Source: Amycolatopsis mongoliensis (GTDB lineage Bacteria > Actinomycetota > Actinomycetes > Mycobacteriales > Pseudonocardiaceae). From it: 64,000 nt of DNA. The translations under genes and the position numbers were made by a program. Shown here piece after piece: positions 45,043 through 53,701 of this stretch (its first letter is position 1; each line of letters begins with the position of its first letter). Location of the stretch: assembly GCF_030285665.1 (NCBI RefSeq), contig NZ_CP127295.1:3658001-3722000 (forward strand), in the 5' to 3' direction. Below the pieces are notes generated by a model that worked only from the letters and a program-made list of their open reading frames with translations, ran no database searches and was not told the origin of the DNA.

Positions 45043-46800
45043 GTGAACGGACTCGCGAGCGCGTTGCTCTCGCTAGCCCATTCCTTGTTCGGCCCGGGCA
45101 TCTGCCCCGGCGAATGGGTCTGGGCCACGAGTGCGGCCGGCGCGCTCGTCGCACTGCTGCCGCCGATCGGCGCGCTGGCCGTGTCGATCATCCGGAAGGG
45201 CACGGGCAACCGCTACGACGTCACGACGCTGTCGGTGTTCGGCGCGATCGGCCTGTTCAGCACGCTGGTGCTGCCGTGGCTGCTGTCCAACGGCGTGTCG
45301 GGGGTCTTCCGGGCGGCGTACGCCAAGGAGAAGACCGGCCTGTCCTCGACCGAGCTCTCGACGCTGAACAGCGCCGGCGGCTGCTGGGTGGACAACCAGC
45401 GGGAGTACCTCGGCGGCGGCCAGACCGTCTTCGACGTGCTGTCCGCGCAGAGCGGCAAGGAACTGCCCTTCTTCGTGTACCTGCTGGCCTTCGTCGTGCT
45501 GGGGGCCGGGTCCCTGCTGTTCGTCATGCTGCAGGGCCGCACGGCCTTCCGCCGCGGCCCGAAGTGGCCGTCGCGGTTCTTCTGGATCCCGTTCGCCGCG
45601 ATGCTCCTGTTCAGCGTCGGCATGGAAGCCAACACCGCGCTGCACTTCTGGCTCGGGTTCCTGCCGTTCAGCGTGCTGGGCCTGATCCCGGTCGCGATGG
45701 TCGGGCCGCCGCCGTGGTCGGTCATCAACCGGCCGGACGCGCCGCCGCGCCGCGAGCAGGAGCCGTACCGGCCGCCGCCGTCGCAGGTCCAGCCGCGCCC
45801 CACCCCGCCGCCGCCTCCGCCGCCCCCGGTCAACAAGCCGTACCCGAAGACGGCGCTGGCGTCCGCGCCCGAGCCCCCGCCGATGGCCGGCGCGCTGGCC
45901 GCGGCCCCGGGCCCGATCCCGCCGCCGCCCGGCTCGCGCAACGCCGGCGGCAGCCGCTACCGGCGGGTCAAGCAGCTCGGCGCGGGCGGCTTCGGCACGG
46001 TCTGGCAGGCCGTCGACACCCAGCTCAGCCGCACGGTGGCGCTGAAGATCGCGCACGCGCCGGACCGCGACACCGCCGAGCGCATGCAGCGCGAGGCCCG
46101 CGCGCTGGCCGTGGTCAGCCACCCGAACTGCGTCAAGGTCTACGACCTGGCCGAGGAGCCCGACGGGCTCGCGCTGGTGATGGAGTACCTCGAGGGCCGT
46201 CCGCTGGCCGAGCTGGTCGACGGCCAGGGCCCGCTCGACGACGTGGCGGCCGGTCGCCTGTGGGCGACGATGGCGGGCGCGCTCGCCGCGGCGCACGACA
46301 AGGGCGTCCTGCACCGCGACATCAAGCCGTCGAACGTCATCCTCGACCCGAGCGGCTTGGCCCACCTGATCGACTTCGGCATCGCCCGCAGCCAGGGCGA
46401 CTCGAAGATGACGGCGACCGGGATGATGATCGGCACGCCGGACTTCGTGGCCCCCGAGCAGGCGATGGGCGCGACGGCGTCGCCGGCGTCGGACGCGTGG
46501 CAGCTGGCGGCGACGATCAGCTACGCGCTGTCCGGCCAGCCCCCGCGCGGCACCCGCGAGACGCCGATGGCGGCGCTGATGGCCGCGGCCCGCGCCGAAC
46601 CGGTGTCCCGCCTGCCCCAGCGCAGCGCGCACGCGCGGCTGCTGGCGGCGTCCCTGGACCCGGAGCCGCGCCGCCGCCCGACGCTCAACGCGGTGCGCCG
46701 CGAGGTCGAGGGCTGGCTTTCGCGCGCCGGAAAGTCGGCCGACGGCCCGGTGACCCGGGTCGTGCCCCGCCAGCCGGGGAACCAGCTGCCGCGTCGCTAG
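45043..46800 (+). CDS. Membrane Ser/Thr protein kinase with N-terminal membrane domain
   Basis: 585 residues from GTG 45043, preferred to GTG 45013 because GGGGAG lies 7 nt before it. Four predicted transmembrane helices occupy about 30-230. A Pro-rich linker follows (about 235-300), then a complete kinase domain: glycine loop LGAGGFGTVWQAVD (about 311), Lys in VALKIAH (about 335), HRDIKPSN (about 424), DFGIA (about 444) and APEQ. Most actinobacterial PknB-type kinases have the kinase at the N-terminus and sensor outside; here the order is reversed. Catalytic residues are intact. The input signal is unknown. Confidence 0.92.
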   Translation: MNGLASALLSLAHSLFGPGICPGEWVWATSAAGALVALLPPIGALAVSIIRKGTGNRYDVTTLSVFGAIGLFSTLVLPWLLSNGVSGVFRAAYAKEKTGLSSTELSTLNSAGGCWVDNQREYLGGGQTVFDVLSAQSGKELPFFVYLLAFVVLGAGSLLFVMLQGRTAFRRGPKWPSRFFWIPFAAMLLFSVGMEANTALHFWLGFLPFSVLGLIPVAMVGPPPWSVINRPDAPPRREQEPYRPPPSQVQPRPTPPPPPPPPVNKPYPKTALASAPEPPPMAGALAAAPGPIPPPPGSRNAGGSRYRRVKQLGAGGFGTVWQAVDTQLSRTVALKIAHAPDRDTAERMQREARALAVVSHPNCVKVYDLAEEPDGLALVMEYLEGRPLAELVDGQGPLDDVAAGRLWATMAGALAAAHDKGVLHRDIKPSNVILDPSGLAHLIDFGIARSQGDSKMTATGMMIGTPDFVAPEQAMGATASPASDAWQLAATISYALSGQPPRGTRETPMAALMAAARAEPVSRLPQRSAHARLLAASLDPEPRRRPTLNAVRREVEGWLSRAGKSADGPVTRVVPRQPGNQLPRR

Positions 46801-46902
46801 TGTCGCGCGTCTGCGGTTCGTCGACAGCGGCCTGGCCCTGCGCGCCGAAGTGGTGTCGGGTGCATCGGGCCTGGATCTGTCGAGGGTTGCGGTGGCTGGT
46901 CG

Positions 46903-46955
46903 GACGACATGAATGAGTCATTCATGTCGTCGGACGAGGTGAATGGGTCATTCAC
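46903..46955. repeat. Intergenic palindromes, family B (GAATGAGTCATTC core)
   Basis: GACGACATGAATGA-G-TCATTCATGTCGTC (46903-46931) is a perfect 14-bp inverted repeat. GTGAATG-GGT-CATTCAC (46939-46955) is a second, related one eight bases on. Both lie between the convergent kinase and methyltransferase genes and may form a bidirectional terminator. Confidence 0.8.
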
Positions 46956-46962
46956 TGCGTCG

Positions 46963-47532
46963 CTAGCCGGGCTTCACGGCCGAGAAGGTTACCCGCTCCT
47001 TCGGCCGGAGGTCCACGCTGACCTGCTCGAACCCGGCCTTCTCGAGGCGGCCCGGGAAGGTCGCCGCGTCGATGACGTTCATCGTGTCGCCGATGTGCAG
47101 CAGCCGGAAGCGGAAGCTGAGCTGGCTGTCGCTGCCGCAGTACGTGCCGCCGGGGCGCAGGACCCGTGCGGCCTCGGCGAAGATCGCGTCCTGCAGCTGC
47201 CGGGTCGGCACGTGGTGCAGCATCGTGAAGCAGACGACGGCCGAGAACCGGCGGTCTTCGAAGGGCATCTCCGCGCCGCTGCCCTCGACGACCTCGGCGC
47301 GGTCGCCGTACTTCGCGCGCAGCAGCTTGCTCGAGGCGTGGTCGATCTCCAGCACCGTCAGCTTCGGGACGACGTCGAGCAGCACCTTCGTGGTGGCGCC
47401 GAAGCCGGGCCCGATTTCGAGGACGTCGTCACCGAGGTCGCGGGCCCTCAGCCACGGTGCCAGCCGTTCCTCGACGGTGGCCGCCCACTTCTCCGAGCTG
47501 CAGATCTTGCGGTGGATCAGGTTCATCGGCAT
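46963..47532 (-). CDS. Class I SAM-dependent methyltransferase
   Basis: 189 residues. SAM-binding motif I VLEIGPGFGATTKVLL (about 37-52), the acidic strand LEIDHASSK and motif IV CFTMLHHVP are present. The N-terminus MNLIHRKICSSEKWA is typical of a group of small actinobacterial methyltransferases. The substrate is unknown. ATG 47532 is chosen; the internal ATG at 47526 is also possible. It is divergent from the AraC-type gene. Confidence 0.88.
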   Translation of the reverse strand: MPMNLIHRKICSSEKWAATVEERLAPWLRARDLGDDVLEIGPGFGATTKVLLDVVPKLTVLEIDHASSKLLRAKYGDRAEVVEGSGAEMPFEDRRFSAVVCFTMLHHVPTRQLQDAIFAEAARVLRPGGTYCGSDSQLSFRFRLLHIGDTMNVIDAATFPGRLEKAGFEQVSVDLRPKERVTFSAVKPG

Positions 47533-47587
47533 GCGCCCGACGCTAGGGCTCCGCACCGGTGACCGATAGCCGATAGCCTGTCAACCG

Positions 47588-48328
47588 ATGTCGCGAAACG
47601 GTCAACCTGGCGCCATGCTCCTCGGCGAGGTCGACCTGCCCGCCGGCACCTGGTTCCCCTGGCACGAGCACCCGGTGCACCAGCTGGTCTGGTCGGCCCG
47701 CGGGGTCGTCGCGGTCAAGGCGGGCGACGCGGGCTGGGTCCTCCCGCCGACCCGGGCGCTGTGGATCCCGGCGGGCGTCCGGCACCGCACGGGCGCGCTC
47801 GGCCGGGCGGCGCTGCGCGGCATCTACGCCGATCCCGCGTTGTCCCCGGTGTCGTGGCCCGTACCCAGGATGGTGGTCGTCCGCCCGCTGCTGCGCGAGC
47901 TCCTGGAGTACCTGACCGGCGACAGCGTGGCCCCGGCGGCGCGGGTGCGGGCCGAGGCGGTGGCGTTCGACCTGCTGGAGCCGTGGGACGTGGCCCCGAT
48001 CGTGGTCCCGTCCCCGGCCGACCCGCGAGCCCGCGACGTCGAGACGGCGGTGCTGGCGAATCCGGCGGACCCGCGGAGCCTGGCGGAGTTCGGCAGGGCG
48101 GTCGGAGCGGCGGAGCGGACGCTGGCGCGGATCTTCGTCCGCGAGTGCCGGATGCCGTTCGGGACCTGGCGCACACAGGTGCGGCTGCGGGCGTCGCTGC
48201 CGTTGCTGGCGCAGGGAGCGCCGCTGGAGGGCGTGGCCCACCGGGTGGGGTACAGCTCGGCGAGCGCGTTCGTCGCGGCCTTCCGGCGGGCGGTGGGGGT
48301 CACGCCGGGGGCGTACTTCGCGGGCTGA
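47588..48328 (+). CDS. AraC-family regulator with N-terminal cupin
   Basis: 246 residues. The N-terminal cupin has FPWHEHPVHQLVWSARGVV and WILPPTRALWIPAGVRH-type segments. The C-terminal AraC HTH reads SLAEFGRAVGAAERTLARIFVRECRMPFGTWR and LEGVAHRVGYSSASAFVAAFRRAVGVTPGAY (about 150-245). It is a typical ligand-sensing activator or repressor. The divergent neighbour is a methyltransferase, a possible target. Confidence 0.93.
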   Translation: MSRNGQPGAMLLGEVDLPAGTWFPWHEHPVHQLVWSARGVVAVKAGDAGWVLPPTRALWIPAGVRHRTGALGRAALRGIYADPALSPVSWPVPRMVVVRPLLRELLEYLTGDSVAPAARVRAEAVAFDLLEPWDVAPIVVPSPADPRARDVETAVLANPADPRSLAEFGRAVGAAERTLARIFVRECRMPFGTWRTQVRLRASLPLLAQGAPLEGVAHRVGYSSASAFVAAFRRAVGVTPGAYFAG

Positions 48329-48356
48329 CCTGCGGCTGAGACCGTGCCCGGCTCAA

Positions 48357-48441
48357 GCGCCCCAATGTGGCGTTCGGTGCGTCTCACGCACCGAACGCCA
48401 CATTGGGTGCGTGGGACGCAACCAACGCCACATTGGGGCGC
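48357..48441. repeat. Intergenic palindrome, family C (CGCCCCAATGTGGC core), copy 1
   Basis: An 85-bp element between the convergent AraC-type and pmt genes. The left arm starts GCGCCCCAATGTGGCG, repeats of the form GGTGCGT-n-ACGCACC fill the centre, and the right end is CGCCACATTGGGGCGC. Three related sub-units are visible. It resembles 63803-63886 in layout. Confidence 0.85.
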
Positions 48442-48450
48442 CTCTGCGGG

Positions 48451-50019
48451 CTACCGCCAGGAGGGCAGCCAGCGCTCCGCTTCCCACTGGCCGGTGGTGA
48501 TCGCGACGCCGTTCAGGATCGGCCACAGCCAGGCGAAGTTCGCCACCACCAGCCCCACGTACAGCGACACGACGAGCAGACCCGTCCCGCGTCTTTCGAA
48601 CCCGCGCCTCGCACTGCCCAGGATCTGGCCCAGGCACAACGTCAACCCCAGCACCAGGAACGCCGCCAGCGGGGTCGCGTAGAAGAAGTACATCTGGCGG
48701 TCGATGTTGGTGAACCAGAAGACGTACCCGCCGAGGTAGCCCACCAGCACCGCCGCGTAGCGCCAGTCCGCGCGGAAGAACGAGCGCCACACCGACCAGC
48801 CCAGCATCGGGATCGCCAGCCACCACATCGCCGGCGTGCCGATCAGCATCGTCGCGCTGACGCAGCGGGACTCGCCGCAGCCGGTGACCTCGCCGTCGTA
48901 GCTGTAGAGCATCGGGCGCAGCCCCATCGGCCACGTCCACGGTTTCGACTCCCACGGGTGTGGGTTGTCCTTGGGCGTGACGAGGGTTTCGTGGAAGTGC
49001 AGGACGTTCGCCGAGTAGTCGCCGAGCGAGCGCAGCGACGCCGGCACCCACGACCAGAAGCCCGGTGCGATGTCCTTGATCTCGGTGTAGTGCCGGTCGG
49101 TCGCGGTTTCGCTCGCGAACCACGCCCAGTACGCGCTCAGGTACATCAGGAACGGGATGAGCAGGATCGCCCACAGCGCCGGCAGCACGTCGCGGCGGAT
49201 CGTGCCCAGCCAGGGCCGTTCGACGCCGGCCGCGCGCCGGGCCGCGACGTCGAAGCCGACGCACAGCAGCCCGAACGCCACGATGTAGTACAGCGCCGAC
49301 CACTTGACGCCGAAGGTGAGCCCGATCATCAGCCCGGTCGCGAACCGCCACCAGCGGAAGCCGAGCTTGGGTCCCCACACGGACTCGTTGACCCAGCCTT
49401 CGCGGACCGCCGTCGCGAGCCGGGTGCGCACCTGGTCGCGGTCCACCAGCAGGCAGGCGAACGCGGCGAGCACGAACAGCGCGATGAAGATGTCGAGCAT
49501 GCCCATGCGCGACTGCAGGTGCAGCACGCCGTCGCTGATCACGAGGATGCCGGCGATGCCGCCGAGCAGCGTCGAGCGGGTCAGGCGGCGGGCGATGCGG
49601 ATGGTCAGCAGCACCATCAGCGTGCCGGCCAGCGCGGGCATGATCCGCCAGCCCCAGCCGTTGTAGCCGAACAGCCATTCGCCGATCGCGATCAGCTGCT
49701 TCGCCAGCGGCGGGTGGACGACCAGCTCGTACCCGTAGTTGTCCTCGTAGCCGCCGTTGCGCAGCATCTGCCACGCCTGCGGCACGTAGTGCTTCTCGTC
49801 GAAGACCGGGCTGCCCTTGTCCGTCGGCACGCCGAGGTTCTGCAGCCGGACGATGCCGCCGATCACGGTCAGCACGATCGTGACGACCCAGCCGCGCAGC
49901 CGGTCGGTCGGCATGCCGCGGCCGAGCAGGGTCACTTCGCGGTCGGTCGGCGGCCGGAGCGCCTCGACCGGGTCCGGCCGGACGCTTTCGTCGTCGGGAC
50001 GGGTCAGCACGGCGGTCAC
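48451..50019 (-). CDS. pmt: Protein O-mannosyltransferase (Pmt)
   Basis: 522 residues with a GTG start at 50019. About eleven transmembrane helices are predicted. After the first helix comes FDEKHYVPQAWQMLRNGGY, with the catalytic Asp-Glu, followed by VHPPLAKQLIAIGEWLFG, both conserved in dolichyl-phosphate-mannose protein mannosyltransferases. In mycobacteria Pmt (Rv1002c) mannosylates secreted proteins using polyprenyl-phosphate mannose. The next gene on the opposite strand is rsmI, the same order as Rv1002c-Rv1003. Confidence 0.95.
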   Translation of the reverse strand: MTAVLTRPDDESVRPDPVEALRPPTDREVTLLGRGMPTDRLRGWVVTIVLTVIGGIVRLQNLGVPTDKGSPVFDEKHYVPQAWQMLRNGGYEDNYGYELVVHPPLAKQLIAIGEWLFGYNGWGWRIMPALAGTLMVLLTIRIARRLTRSTLLGGIAGILVISDGVLHLQSRMGMLDIFIALFVLAAFACLLVDRDQVRTRLATAVREGWVNESVWGPKLGFRWWRFATGLMIGLTFGVKWSALYYIVAFGLLCVGFDVAARRAAGVERPWLGTIRRDVLPALWAILLIPFLMYLSAYWAWFASETATDRHYTEIKDIAPGFWSWVPASLRSLGDYSANVLHFHETLVTPKDNPHPWESKPWTWPMGLRPMLYSYDGEVTGCGESRCVSATMLIGTPAMWWLAIPMLGWSVWRSFFRADWRYAAVLVGYLGGYVFWFTNIDRQMYFFYATPLAAFLVLGLTLCLGQILGSARRGFERRGTGLLVVSLYVGLVVANFAWLWPILNGVAITTGQWEAERWLPSWR

Positions 50020-50075
50020 GGGGGCGATCCTACGGGCGGGGCAGGGCGTGCGTCGTCCGGATCGGCTGATCAGCC

Positions 50076-50081
50076 TAGGCT
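50076..50081 (+). promoter_or_regulatory. -10 box TAGGCT of rsmI, leaderless
   Basis: TAGGCT is followed by 6 nt and the GTG of rsmI (50088). No ribosome-binding site fits between them. Confidence 0.55.
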
Positions 50082-50087
50082 GGGCGG

Positions 50088-50936
50088 GTGAGCTCACCGG
50101 TGACGACGGGCCGTCTTGTCCTGGCCGCAACCCCGCTCGGCGACGTCCGCGATGCTTCGCCCCGGCTGGCGGAAGCGCTGGCGGAAGCCGACGTCATCGC
50201 GGCCGAGGACACCCGCCGGTTGCGCGGCCTGACGGCGGCGCTGGGGGTGACGCCGCGCGGCCGGGTGGTGAGCTTCTACGAGGACGTCGAGACGGCGCGG
50301 CTGCCCAAGTTGCTCGAATCGTTACGCGCGGGCGAGACGGTGGTGCTGGTGACGGACGCCGGTATGCCCAGTGTGTCCGATCCGGGGTTCCGCCTGGTGT
50401 CGGCCTGCGTCGCCGAAGACCTCCCGGTCACCTGTTTCCCCGGCCCCTCGGCCGTGACGACGGCGCTCGCTTTGTCCGGTTTGCCGTGCGACCGGTTCTG
50501 CTTCGAGGGCTTCGCGCCGCGCAAGCCGGGCGAGCGGACCCGCTGGCTCACTTCGCTTCGCGACGAACCCCGGACAGCGGTCTTCTTCGAGTCCCCGCAC
50601 CGGTTGGCGTCGTTGCTGGCGGACGCGGCTTCGGTGCTGGGCGGCTCGCGACGGGCCGCGGTGTGCCGTGAGCTGACGAAGACGTACGAAGAGGTGAAGC
50701 GGGGGACGCTCTCGTCGCTGGCGGAGTGGGCTTCGGAGGGCGTGCGCGGGGAGATCACGGTGGTGCTTTCCGGGGCGGAGCCGCGGGAGGTGTCGGTGGC
50801 GGACCTGGTGGGTGAGGTCCAGTCCCGCGTCTCGGCCGGCGAACGCCTGAAGACCGCGGCGGCCGAAGTCGCCGAGGCGGCCGGGGTGTCCAAAAAGGAG
50901 CTTTACGACGCGGTGCTGGCCTCGCGGGTCAAGTGA
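50088..50936 (+). CDS. rsmI: 16S rRNA (cytidine1402-2'-O)-methyltransferase
   Basis: 282 residues with a GTG start. The SAM-binding N-terminus LVLAATPLGDVRDASPRLAEAL and VIAAEDTRRLRGL are hallmarks of RsmI; VTDAGMPSVSDPGFRLV and CFPGPSAVTTALALSGLPCDRF also match. RsmI methylates the 2'-O of C1402 in 16S rRNA. The 3' end overlaps the convergent TetR gene by 8 bp. Confidence 0.97.
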   Translation: MSSPVTTGRLVLAATPLGDVRDASPRLAEALAEADVIAAEDTRRLRGLTAALGVTPRGRVVSFYEDVETARLPKLLESLRAGETVVLVTDAGMPSVSDPGFRLVSACVAEDLPVTCFPGPSAVTTALALSGLPCDRFCFEGFAPRKPGERTRWLTSLRDEPRTAVFFESPHRLASLLADAASVLGGSRRAAVCRELTKTYEEVKRGTLSSLAEWASEGVRGEITVVLSGAEPREVSVADLVGEVQSRVSAGERLKTAAAEVAEAAGVSKKELYDAVLASRVK

Positions 50937-51462
50937 GCAGGGCCGTCACGGCCGCGTGCGCCTTCGCCGCGTCCGGCGCGTCCCCGGTGATCACGTCCGT
51001 GTACACGAACGACTCGCCGATCCGCACCAGCAGGTAAGCCAGGTCCGGCACCGGCAGTGGCGGATCCAGCCGCCCGGCCGCGACCTCCGCCGCCAGCAGT
51101 TCCTCGAGCTTCGAGGTCGTCCGCTGCTGGCAAACGCTTGCGCGGGTCGTCAGCAGCCGCAACGCCCGCTCCGGCTCGCGGCGCAGGAAGTCCCGGAACG
51201 GCGGTGAGTCGTTCGCGAACCGGACGTACCCGCTCACGAAGTCGGCTACCCCGGCCGCGCCCCGGCCCACGCACGAGGGCCACAGCCGGGCGATCGAAGC
51301 CGACGACAGCGACCACAGGATCTCGCCCAGCAGCCGGTCGCGGGATCCCACCCGGCGGTGCAGGGTCGCCCGGCTGATGGACAGCTCCTCCGCCAGCTCG
51401 CCCATGTCCACCCGGCGGCCAGACAGGAACCACTCGCGCGCCCGCTCGAACTCCTGAGACAT
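50929..51462 (-). CDS. TetR-family regulator
   Basis: 177 residues. HTH: MGELAEELSISRATLHRRVGSRDRLLGEILW (about 20-50). The C-terminal domain has no recognisable ligand signature. The ATG at 51462 lies inside a perfect palindrome (51455-51478) and has no ribosome-binding site, so its mRNA may be leaderless and autoregulated. The divergent gene is a quinone oxidoreductase and is the likely target. Confidence 0.9.
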   Translation of the reverse strand: MSQEFERAREWFLSGRRVDMGELAEELSISRATLHRRVGSRDRLLGEILWSLSSASIARLWPSCVGRGAAGVADFVSGYVRFANDSPPFRDFLRREPERALRLLTTRASVCQQRTTSKLEELLAAEVAAGRLDPPLPVPDLAYLLVRIGESFVYTDVITGDAPDAAKAHAAVTALLT

Positions 51463-51478
51463 ATGCCAGAATGTCTCA
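51455..51478. promoter_or_regulatory. TetR operator overlapping the regulator start codon
   Basis: TGAGACAT-N8-ATGTCTCA is a perfect 8-8-8 inverted repeat containing the TetR start codon. The quinone oxidoreductase starts at 51505, 26 bp beyond its other end. Confidence 0.8.
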
Positions 51479-51504
51479 CAGCCACGACGGAGAGGGAACA
51501 CGAC

Positions 51505-52458
51505 ATGCGCGCAGTGCAGGTGACCGAGTTCGGCGGACCCGAGGTGCTCACGCCGGTCGAGCTGCCCGACCCGGTGGCCGGCCCGGGCGAGGTCCTCATC
51601 GACGTCGACCGCATCGGCGTCAACTACGCCGACACCCACCAGGCCGAGAACAGCTACCTCGCGCCGTCGAAACTCCCGCTCGTCCCCGGCGGCGAGGTGG
51701 TCGGGACCCACGACGGCAAGCGCGTCGTCGCGCTGCTGAACAACGGTGGCGGGTACGCCGAGAAGGCCGTCGCGCCCGAGGCGACGACGTTCCCGGTGCC
51801 CGACGGCATCGACGACCTCACCGCGCTGTCCATGCTGGTCCAGGGCGCTACCGCCTGGGTTCTCCTGCGCAAGAACGCCCACCTCGAGAAAGGCGAGTCG
51901 GTCGTCGTGCACGCCGCCGCCGGCGGGGTCGGGACCATCGCCGTGCAGCTCGCCAAGGCCTGGGGCGCCGGCCGCGTCATCGCCACCGCCAGCAGCGAGG
52001 AGAAGCGCGCCCTCGCCCTCGAACTGGGCGCCGACGTCGCGGTCGACTCGCGCGCGGAGGACATGACCGAGGTGCTCCTCGACGCCAACGGCCGCCGCGT
52101 CGACGTCGTGCTCGACATGGTCGGCGGCAGGACCACCGACCAGAGCATCGCCGCGCTCGCGCCGTTCGGCCGGCTCGCCTTCTACGGCATGGCCGGGCGC
52201 GAGCAGCCGAAGCCGGTCGACCTGCGCAACCTGCTCGGCCACAGCACGACGATCAGCGGCATGTGGCTCCCGCACGTCTTCCGTCTCCCGGGCAACGTCT
52301 TCGGGACCGCGCTCACCGAGCTGTTCGACCTGGTGCTGGCGGGCCAGCTCAAGGCGATCGCGGGCGGCGAGTTCGCCCTGTCGGACGCGCGCGGCGCGCA
52401 CGAGGCCCTGCGCTCCCGCAAGACCGTCGGCAAGCTACTGCTCGACCCCGGCAAGTAG
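51505..52458 (+). CDS. Quinone oxidoreductase-type medium-chain reductase
   Basis: 317 residues. Nucleotide-binding motif VVHAAAGGVGTIAVQLAKAWGA (about 134-155), substrate-proximal IGVNYADTHQAENSY and GATAWVLLRK features show a zeta-crystallin-like MDR. No zinc-binding Cys ligands are present. It reduces quinones or enones with NADPH. It is likely repressed by the divergent TetR protein. Its 3' end overlaps the convergent pabB by 24 bp. Confidence 0.92.
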   Translation: MRAVQVTEFGGPEVLTPVELPDPVAGPGEVLIDVDRIGVNYADTHQAENSYLAPSKLPLVPGGEVVGTHDGKRVVALLNNGGGYAEKAVAPEATTFPVPDGIDDLTALSMLVQGATAWVLLRKNAHLEKGESVVVHAAAGGVGTIAVQLAKAWGAGRVIATASSEEKRALALELGADVAVDSRAEDMTEVLLDANGRRVDVVLDMVGGRTTDQSIAALAPFGRLAFYGMAGREQPKPVDLRNLLGHSTTISGMWLPHVFRLPGNVFGTALTELFDLVLAGQLKAIAGGEFALSDARGAHEALRSRKTVGKLLLDPGK

Positions 52459-53682
52459 GCGTTCCAGGGGTGCCGCCTTGTGGAGGCACTCCTGCCACTC
52501 CGCCTCCGGGTCCGAGTCGGCCGTGATGCCGCCGCCCACGCCCAGCTCGATCGTGCCGCCGGCGATCTCGAACGTCCGGATCGCGACGTTCAGCTCGAGT
52601 CCCGCCGCCGGCGACACCAGCCCGATCGCGCCCGTGTAGACGCCGCGTCCGCACGGCTCCAGGTCCGCGATCAGGTCCAGCGCGCGGATCTTCGGCGCGC
52701 CCGTCACCGAGCCGGGCGGGAACGTCGCGTCCAGCAGCCCGGCGTCGGACACCGAAGGGCGCAGCACCCCCGCGACCGTCGAGTCCAGGTGCCAGACCCC
52801 CGGCGCCGGGCGGACCTCCAGCAGCGACGGCACCGTCACCGACCCCACCTCGCACACCCGGCCCAGGTCGTTGCGCACCAGGTCGGTGATCATCACGTTC
52901 TCCGCCACGTCCTTTGTGGACTGACGCAGCAACCGGGCGTTCCCGTCGTCGAGGGGCCCGCGCCGGGGGAGCGTCCCCTTGATCGGCGTCGACCGCACCG
53001 CGCGGCCGTGGCGCGCGAGGAACAGCTCCGGCGAGAACGACACCACCGCGCCCCACGGACCCGAGACGAACGCGGCCCGGCGGGGAGCCAGTGAAGACAC
53101 CCCGGCCGCGAACAGCGCCTCGGGTGAGCCGGAGAACGAACCCGTGAACCGGGTGCAGATGTTCGCCTGGAACAGTTCCCCGGCTTCGATCGCGTGCACG
53201 CACGCCTTCACCGCGTCCCGGTGCTCCGAAGGCAGCGGGCGCCGCAGCGGACCGGCCTCCCAGGTAAGACCGGCGGGGGGAGAAGCCAGCAGCGACTCCA
53301 TTGTGGACACCGAGGGCCCGCCGCCGTCGAGGGATTCCAGGTGGCAGGTACCCGACGAGGACCACCGCAGCACGTGGTCCGCCCAGCCCCACGCGGACGC
53401 CGGCAGGGCACCGGACCGCCCGGACGGATCCGCGGAGTCGTACGACAGGTAGCCGAACCAGCCGCCGCCGATCACGCCCGGCGGTGCGGGCACCGGGGAA
53501 ACCGGCGGCAGCGCGCCGGGGGAAACGGCCGGCGAAGGGGCGATCACCGCCCGGGCGCCGAACCACTCACCCGACAGCATCACGGGCGGCGGCAGCCCGC
53601 GGGAGGCATTGTGGTGAGCGAGTACCGAAAAGGCGCGCGACGGCGTCACATTCGTCCGAAGTGCCCTGCTCGTCACGCGCAT
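52435..53682 (-). CDS. pabB: Aminodeoxychorismate synthase component I (chorismate-binding)
   Basis: 415 residues. The chorismate-binding C-terminal domain shows TPIKGTLPRRG with the catalytic Lys (about 234), NVMITDLVRNDLGRVCEVGSV, FPPGSVTGAPKIRALDLI and YTGAIGLVSP. The N-terminal region is short, as in the PabB of mycobacteria (Rv1005c). It makes 4-amino-4-deoxychorismate for folate synthesis with a glutamine amidotransferase encoded elsewhere. Confidence 0.94.
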   Translation of the reverse strand: MRVTSRALRTNVTPSRAFSVLAHHNASRGLPPPVMLSGEWFGARAVIAPSPAVSPGALPPVSPVPAPPGVIGGGWFGYLSYDSADPSGRSGALPASAWGWADHVLRWSSSGTCHLESLDGGGPSVSTMESLLASPPAGLTWEAGPLRRPLPSEHRDAVKACVHAIEAGELFQANICTRFTGSFSGSPEALFAAGVSSLAPRRAAFVSGPWGAVVSFSPELFLARHGRAVRSTPIKGTLPRRGPLDDGNARLLRQSTKDVAENVMITDLVRNDLGRVCEVGSVTVPSLLEVRPAPGVWHLDSTVAGVLRPSVSDAGLLDATFPPGSVTGAPKIRALDLIADLEPCGRGVYTGAIGLVSPAAGLELNVAIRTFEIAGGTIELGVGGGITADSDPEAEWQECLHKAAPLERLLAGVEQ

Positions 53683-53701
53683 GGCGCCATATCACCACAC
53701 G

